Below, one piece after another: positions 59,959 through 64,000 of a stretch of DNA of 64,000 nt. The translations under genes were made by a program, and so were the position numbers. Origin of the DNA: JAWWPY01 sp964412845 (GTDB lineage Bacteria; Actinomycetota; Actinomycetes; Streptosporangiales; Streptosporangiaceae); the NCBI GenBank assembly GCA_964412845.1, contig CAYPQM010000001.1, positions 1 through 64,000 of the forward strand, given 5' to 3'. Every line of letters starts with the position of its first letter. Within the stretch, counting starts at the first letter, position 1. The notes beneath the pieces were generated by a model. That model was not told where the DNA came from. It worked only from the letters and a program-made list of their open reading frames with translations, and made no database searches.

Positions 59959-60054
59959 TGGCGGAGGTGGACGGGAATCGAACCCGCCAGCCCGAGATGC
60001 TCGGGCTCAACAGTTTTGAAGACTGCGGAGACCACCAGGTACTCGCACACCTCC
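59959..60054 (-). tRNA. selC: tRNA-Sec (anticodon UCA)
   Basis: Minus-strand tRNA of 96 nt including encoded CCA. Anticodon loop CTTCAAA gives UCA; acceptor GGAGGTG pairs with CACCTCC; a long variable arm (AGCCCGAG / CTCGGGCT, 8 bp) and T-arm GGGTTCGATTCCC are present; discriminator G then CCA. UCA plus long arm and long acceptor mark selenocysteine tRNA. Implies the organism makes selenoproteins; selA/B/D are not in this window. It lies between the sigma-GH128 gene and the MntP-like gene (whose stop is at 60086). Confidence 0.92.
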
Positions 60055-60085
60055 GGGCATTACCCTAACGCCGGATGCACCGGGG

Positions 60086-60628
60086 CTAGAGGTCGCCCAC
60101 GGCGACCAGGATCCCGATGGCCACCAGCACGATCCCGGCCAGATACTGGCTGCCGTACTCGACCACGGCGGCGAGCCGCCGGCCAAGCTCCAGTCCGAGC
60201 AGGCTCAGGCCCACGCTTACCACGGCGAACACCACGATGGCTGCCACCACAGACGTCTGCTGGACGCCGAGGCCGAACCCGACCACCAGGTTGTCCAGCG
60301 AGAGCGCGAAAGCGGTCAGCAGAAGCCGCCTCGTCGTCATGGGCAGTACCGGCACGTCTTTCCGGCCGCCACGGGCGGTCTGGATCAGCTGCCAGGCGCC
60401 CATCACGATGAGCAGCGCCCCGCCGGCGTAACGCGCAGCGCTGCCCAGCGCGTGCGCCACGCCATGGCCCACCAGCAGGCCGACCAGCGGCATCCCGGCT
60501 TCGAAGATCCCGAAGACCACACCAACCTTGATCCGGGTCGCCTTCTCGACGCCAGAGAGCCCGATGCTGACCGATGCGCCGAAATTGCCGAGCCCGACCG
60601 CGAGGGCAGCCAGGATCAGGGTGAGCAC
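60086..60628 (-). CDS. MntP-like membrane protein
   Basis: About 180 residues, six helices in two halves, as in the MntP manganese-efflux family (DUF204). Second half keeps the motif FALSLDNLVVGFGLG. In the first half the equivalent place reads VGLGNFGASVSIGLSG, so the usual Asp of the SMDAFAVS/GLDNFA motif is replaced by Gly-Asn. GTG 60628 chosen to place helix 1 at the N-terminus; upstream starts (ATG 60712, GTG 60694) possible. May be a divergent paralogue with altered ion use. Confidence 0.78.
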   Translation of the reverse strand: MLTLILAALAVGLGNFGASVSIGLSGVEKATRIKVGVVFGIFEAGMPLVGLLVGHGVAHALGSAARYAGGALLIVMGAWQLIQTARGGRKDVPVLPMTTRRLLLTAFALSLDNLVVGFGLGVQQTSVVAAIVVFAVVSVGLSLLGLELGRRLAAVVEYGSQYLAGIVLVAIGILVAVGDL

Positions 60629-60855
60629 GGGGACACCCGATTCACCCGCACCGGTCAAACCCCCACCGGGACGGGCAGATTGATCTCCACTCACCAGAAG
60701 ATACCAACGCATCCGCAGCTCAGCCCGCGATCGTTATCGATCTGGTCATCGTGGTGGCTGCGGGCGGTGACTGCCCGGATGCGGACTGGCCCGCCACGGC
60801 AGCCGTCAAGGGCTGACCCAGCACCGTACTGACGGGTCCTGGCATAGTCAGGGGG

Positions 60856-62220
60856 ATGGATCTACAGCGGTGGCTGAGCGCGGGGGCCGGCGCGATCGCG
60901 GACTGGGAAGCCGGCTTCGCCGCGTTCCAGCCGCATCCTTCGGCCCAGGTCACTGACGAGCGCTTCGCCACCGCGTTCAAGGCCTTCACCGAGCGGCTGC
61001 GGGACAACTACCCGTATTTCCATCCCAGCTATGCCGGGCAGATGCTGAAGCCCCCGCACCCCGCGGCCGTGATCGGCTACCTGACCGCGATGCTGGTCAA
61101 TCCGAACAACCACGCGCTCGACTCCAGCCGCGCCACCTCGCAGATGGAGAAGGAAGTCATCGCCCAACTGGCGGAGATGTTCGGCTTCGCCACCCACCTG
61201 GGCCACCTGACCAGCAGCGGCACGATCGCGAACCTGGAAGCCCTCTACGTGGCCCGCGAACTGCACCCCGGCCGCGGCGTCGCGTACAGCACCGAGGCGC
61301 ATTACACCCACGGCCGGATGTGCGGGGTGCTCGGCATTGAGGGCTCCGCTGTCCCGGTCGACGCCGCGGGCCGGCTGGACCCGGCCGCGCTGCGCGAACT
61401 GCTCGCGGGCGGCCGGATCGGGACGGTGGTGGTGACGGCCGGCACCACTGGACTGGGGGCCATCGATCCCATGCACGAGGTGCTGCCCATCGCCCGCGAG
61501 CACGGCGTCCGGGTGCACGTCGACGCGGCCTACGGCGGCTTCTTCGCCCTGCTGGCGGGCCTGGCCGAGCCCGCCGGGATACCAGAAGCGCCGTGGCGGG
61601 CCATCGGCGGGTGTGACTCGGTCGTCGTCGACCCGCACAAGCACGGGCTGCAGCCCTACGGGTGCGGGGCGGTGCTGTTCCGCGATCCCGGAGTCGGCCG
61701 CCTCTACCTGCACGACTCCCCCTACACCTACTTCACCTCCGACGAGCTGCACCTCGGTGAGATCAGCCTGGAATGCTCCAGGTCCGGCGCGGCCGCGGCC
61801 GCGCTGTGGCTGACCTTCCAGGTGCTGCCACCCATGCCGGCCGGGCTCGGCCAGGTGCTGGCGGCCGGCCGGCGGGCAGCGCTCGGCTGGGCCCGGCTGA
61901 TCGATGCCTCCGACCACCTGGACCTTTACCAGCCGCCCGAACTGGACATCGTCACGTACTTCCCGGCCACCGACCCGGCCAGCCTGTCCGCGATCGACCA
62001 GGTGTCCGGCCGGATGCTGGCCGACGGCATGGCCGACCCGGCCGACCCGGTCTTCCTGAGCACGCTGCGCGTCCCGGCCAGCGAGTTCACCCGCCGCCAC
62101 CCGAACGTAGCGCCGGACCGCGACGGGGCCCGGATCCTGCGCAGCGTCCTGATGAAACCTGAGCACGAAAGCTGTCTCCCGAAGCTGCACGAGCGCATCG
62201 AGCACCTGGCCCGCCGCTGA
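60856..62220 (+). CDS. PLP-dependent group II decarboxylase
   Basis: 454 residues. PLP lysine K262 in DPHKHGLQPYG, cofactor-binding HVDAAYGGFF, HLTSSGTIANLEALYVARE and the helical C-terminal domain. Resembles aromatic-L-amino-acid/tyrosine or glutamate decarboxylases of actinomycetes. ATG 60856 with GGGGG upstream. Substrate cannot be set from sequence alone. Confidence 0.9.
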   Translation: MDLQRWLSAGAGAIADWEAGFAAFQPHPSAQVTDERFATAFKAFTERLRDNYPYFHPSYAGQMLKPPHPAAVIGYLTAMLVNPNNHALDSSRATSQMEKEVIAQLAEMFGFATHLGHLTSSGTIANLEALYVARELHPGRGVAYSTEAHYTHGRMCGVLGIEGSAVPVDAAGRLDPAALRELLAGGRIGTVVVTAGTTGLGAIDPMHEVLPIAREHGVRVHVDAAYGGFFALLAGLAEPAGIPEAPWRAIGGCDSVVVDPHKHGLQPYGCGAVLFRDPGVGRLYLHDSPYTYFTSDELHLGEISLECSRSGAAAAALWLTFQVLPPMPAGLGQVLAAGRRAALGWARLIDASDHLDLYQPPELDIVTYFPATDPASLSAIDQVSGRMLADGMADPADPVFLSTLRVPASEFTRRHPNVAPDRDGARILRSVLMKPEHESCLPKLHERIEHLARR

Positions 62221-62248
62221 CAACCTCGCCCGCCGCCGGCCTGCGGGG

Positions 62249-62265
62249 CCGCCCCTGCGGGGCGG
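62249..62265. terminator. Short bidirectional hairpin
   Basis: CCGCCCC-TGC-GGGGCGG: 7-bp all-GC stem in the 63-bp gap between the convergent decarboxylase and AfsR-like genes. Confidence 0.4.
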
Positions 62266-62283
62266 GCACTGCTCAGCCGAGGC

Positions 62284-64000
62284 TCACAACACGCGGTGGT
62301 CGTGGTTGTCCGTGGCGGCGAGCTGGGCACGGACCTGATCGGCTTCGGGGACGCCGAGATCGCTGTAGCGGGTGAGGGCTTCGTGCCAGTGCTGCCGGGC
62401 CGGGCCGGGGTCGCCGGTCGCCTGGTAGACGTGGGCCAGGCCGTGGTGGGCGCGAGCCTGCTGATGCTGGTCGGCGATCCGGCGGGCCAGGGCGAGCGCA
62501 CTGGTGTGCTGGGTGCGGGCCTGCTCAGGATGGCCGGTGCCGAGGAGGACTTCGCCGAGGCCGTTGAGCGCCTTGGCTTCGCCGGCCTGGTTCCTTATCT
62601 CGCGGAACAAGGTCAAGGCCTGTTCATGGTGTCTGGTGGCCGGCTGAGAGCGGCCCTGCCGCCGGTGGACGTCGCCGAGATTCGACAGGGCATAGGCCTC
62701 GCCGCTACGGTCGCCGGTCTCCCGGAACAAGGTCAGCGCCTGCTGGAGGCGCTTGCTGGCCTCACGGAATCGACTCTGCTGCGAGCTGACCAGGCCGAGG
62801 CCGGACAGCGCGTGAGCCTCACCGGTCCGGTCGCCGACGCCACGGAACAGCGCCAGGGCCTGATGAAAGTGGCTGGTGGCCTGCTGGCAGCGGCCCTGCC
62901 GCAGATCGGCGAGGCCGAGGCTGCCCAGCGCGCGGGCCTCACTAGTCCGGTCACCAGTCTCATGGAATATGGCCAGAGCCTGCCGGAGGCAACCGGTGGC
63001 CTCCTGGCTACGGCCCCGCTGAAAGTCGACGAGGCTGAGGTTGCCCAGCGCGCGGGCCTCACCGGTCTGGTCGCCAGCCTCCCGGGACAAGGCCACGGCC
63101 TGCTGCAGAAGGCTGGCCGCCTGCTCGCAACGACCTTGCCGAAAGTCGGCCAGGCCGAGGTCGTTCAGCGCGGTAGCTTCAGCTATCCGGTCGCCGGCCT
63201 GGGCAGCGGCGTAACGGGCATGGCTGTGAATAGTCACGGCATCAAGGTCGTGCCCGCCTTCGAGATAGCGGAACAGGGTAGCGGCCAGGTGGGTGGCGTG
63301 CGCGGACCAGCCGTGCGCAGCGGCATACGCCGCGGAGGCGACCAGGATGGCGCGTTCGGCATCGAGCCAGGCGCGCGCCGCAGCGGGGTCGCCCACTGGC
63401 GGGGCAGGCGTGGCCGAGCGGGGGACGCGCGGACGGCGGTGCCGCTCGGCGGGGAAGAGGGTGTCCATCGCGGCGGCGGCGGTGTGCAGGTAGTGGTCGA
63501 ACAGGCGGGTCAGCGCGGCCCGCCGCTCCTGGTCGGCAGCAAGCTCAGGAGCGTAGGCGCGCAGCAGGTCATGCATGGCGTAACGACCCCCCCGGGCGGC
63601 CTGGATCAGGTGCGCGCGGGCCAGTTCGTCCAGGACATGGCCGGCCTGCTCGAGGGTGCTGCCGGTGAGCGCGGCGGCCGCATAGCGGTCGAGATCAGGG
63701 CCGGGGTGCAAGCCCAGCAGCCGGAACGCGCGGGCGGCACGGGCGTCCAGGGACCGGTACGACCAGGAGAACACGGCCCGCACGGCGGTGCGCGGGTCCC
63801 CGCCGGCGTCCAGCAGGTCCAGCCGCTGCTGCTGATCAGCCAGATAACCGACCAGGTCGGCGAGCAGGGCCGAGGGCCGGGCCACGGCGAGCTCGGCCGC
63901 CACCCGCAGCGCCAGCGGCAGCCGCGAGCATTGCCCGGCCAGCGCCGCAGCCGCACCGAGGTCGGCGTCGACCCGTCCGCCGATCAACGCCCGCAGCAGG
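62284..64000 (-). CDS. AfsR/SARP-like NB-ARC-TPR regulator, 5' end missing
   Basis: The visible part is >570 residues and runs off the right edge. It begins within an NB-ARC region (LLRALIGGRVDAD, then CSRLPLALRVAAELA, the GLPLAL motif variant) and the winged-helix (FRLLGLHPGPDLD, YAMHDLLRAYA), followed by a spacer and about seven TPR units of ~40 residues with the pattern GD-(R/Q)-(I/T)-x-EA-x-AL-x-x-LGLADFRQGRC. The TPR DNA is visibly repetitive, period ~120 bp. Matches the C-terminal two thirds of AfsR-like regulators; the DNA-binding domain would lie beyond the window. Confidence 0.88.
   Translation of the reverse strand, partial: LLRALIGGRVDADLGAAAALAGQCSRLPLALRVAAELAVARPSALLADLVGYLADQQQRLDLLDAGGDPRTAVRAVFSWSYRSLDARAARAFRLLGLHPGPDLDRYAAAALTGSTLEQAGHVLDELARAHLIQAARGGRYAMHDLLRAYAPELAADQERRAALTRLFDHYLHTAAAAMDTLFPAERHRRPRVPRSATPAPPVGDPAAARAWLDAERAILVASAAYAAAHGWSAHATHLAATLFRYLEGGHDLDAVTIHSHARYAAAQAGDRIAEATALNDLGLADFRQGRCEQAASLLQQAVALSREAGDQTGEARALGNLSLVDFQRGRSQEATGCLRQALAIFHETGDRTSEARALGSLGLADLRQGRCQQATSHFHQALALFRGVGDRTGEAHALSGLGLVSSQQSRFREASKRLQQALTLFRETGDRSGEAYALSNLGDVHRRQGRSQPATRHHEQALTLFREIRNQAGEAKALNGLGEVLLGTGHPEQARTQHTSALALARRIADQHQQARAHHGLAHVYQATGDPGPARQHWHEALTRYSDLGVPEADQVRAQLAATDNHDHRVL

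Noticed and set aside
59959..60054. tRNA-Ser or tRNA-Leu reading (long variable arm)
   Set aside because: Anticodon is UCA, which reads UGA, so selenocysteine is the only standard assignment.
60862..62223. A 453-codon minus-strand frame
   Set aside because: Antisense to the PLP decarboxylase, whose active-site motifs are intact.
1..64000. Prophage, integrative element or insertion sequence
   Set aside because: No integrase, transposase, terminase or terminal inverted repeats were seen; gene content is typical chromosomal accessory content.

Overview
The window is high-GC DNA with dense short operons, many GTG starts, 4-bp ATGA/GTGA gene overlaps and a regulator next to almost every enzyme. 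Together with an F420-type LLM flavin oxidoreductase gene, CBM2-carrying secreted glycosidase, DUF5937 and LAL-type LuxR regulators and an AfsR/SARP-like TPR protein, this points to the chromosome of a large-genome soil actinomycete (Streptomyces/Streptosporangiales/Catenulispora-like breadth; genus not determinable here). No phage, plasmid or intact insertion sequence is visible.

Layout. 0-5 kb: NmrA and SnoaL genes divergent from a TetR gene, a DUF4287/YCII pair, a GyrI-like protein running into a convergent 2OG-Fe oxygenase. 4.9-11 kb: secreted clan-A glycosidase with two CBM2 domains, an ArsR/small-membrane-protein pair, a phytanoyl-CoA-dioxygenase-like enzyme, a beta-helix lipoprotein. 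11-18 kb: two GNATs, a HEAT-repeat protein, then a Nudix-HTH (NrtR-like) regulator divergent from an SPFH/band-7 + NAD-kinase-like operon across a 33-bp perfect palindrome, a GT-C membrane protein and a DinB-like protein. 18-28.7 kb: MFS, DUF5937/ArsR, XRE, DUF445, SnoaL/TetR, ankyrin and ArsR-SRPBCC modules, with several tandem-repeat tracts. 29-34 kb: flavin disulfide oxidoreductase, VOC, quinone-oxidoreductase/SDR genes. 34.5-38.1 kb: a 918-residue glycine-rich/coiled-coil protein with a possible Tc-toxin-like C-terminus followed by a GH-like protein. 38-53 kb: two LAL regulators, secreted hydrolase, MarR-LLM pair, MFS, DUF427, membrane protein, MarR-FMO operon, hemerythrin. 53-60 kb: secreted proteins (SGNH esterase with FN3-like repeats, thaumatin-like lipoprotein) and a one-polypeptide ECF sigma factor + zinc-anti-sigma motif + membrane helix + extracellular GH128-like domain. 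59.96-64 kb: selenocysteine tRNA, MntP-like transporter, PLP decarboxylase, and the C-terminal part of an AfsR-like TPR regulator cut by the window edge.

The two most interesting systems are (1) the membrane-tethered sigma factor whose extracellular domain is an apparently catalytic beta-glucanase, set divergently against a thaumatin-like lipoprotein gene with a symmetric 13-bp inverted motif between them, suggesting glucan (fungal wall) sensing and response; and (2) the NrtR-like/SPFH/NAD-kinase-like module with its very strong operator, suggesting NAD-linked control of a membrane-scaffold protein. All functional statements are from reading the sequence and from general family knowledge; no search was run.
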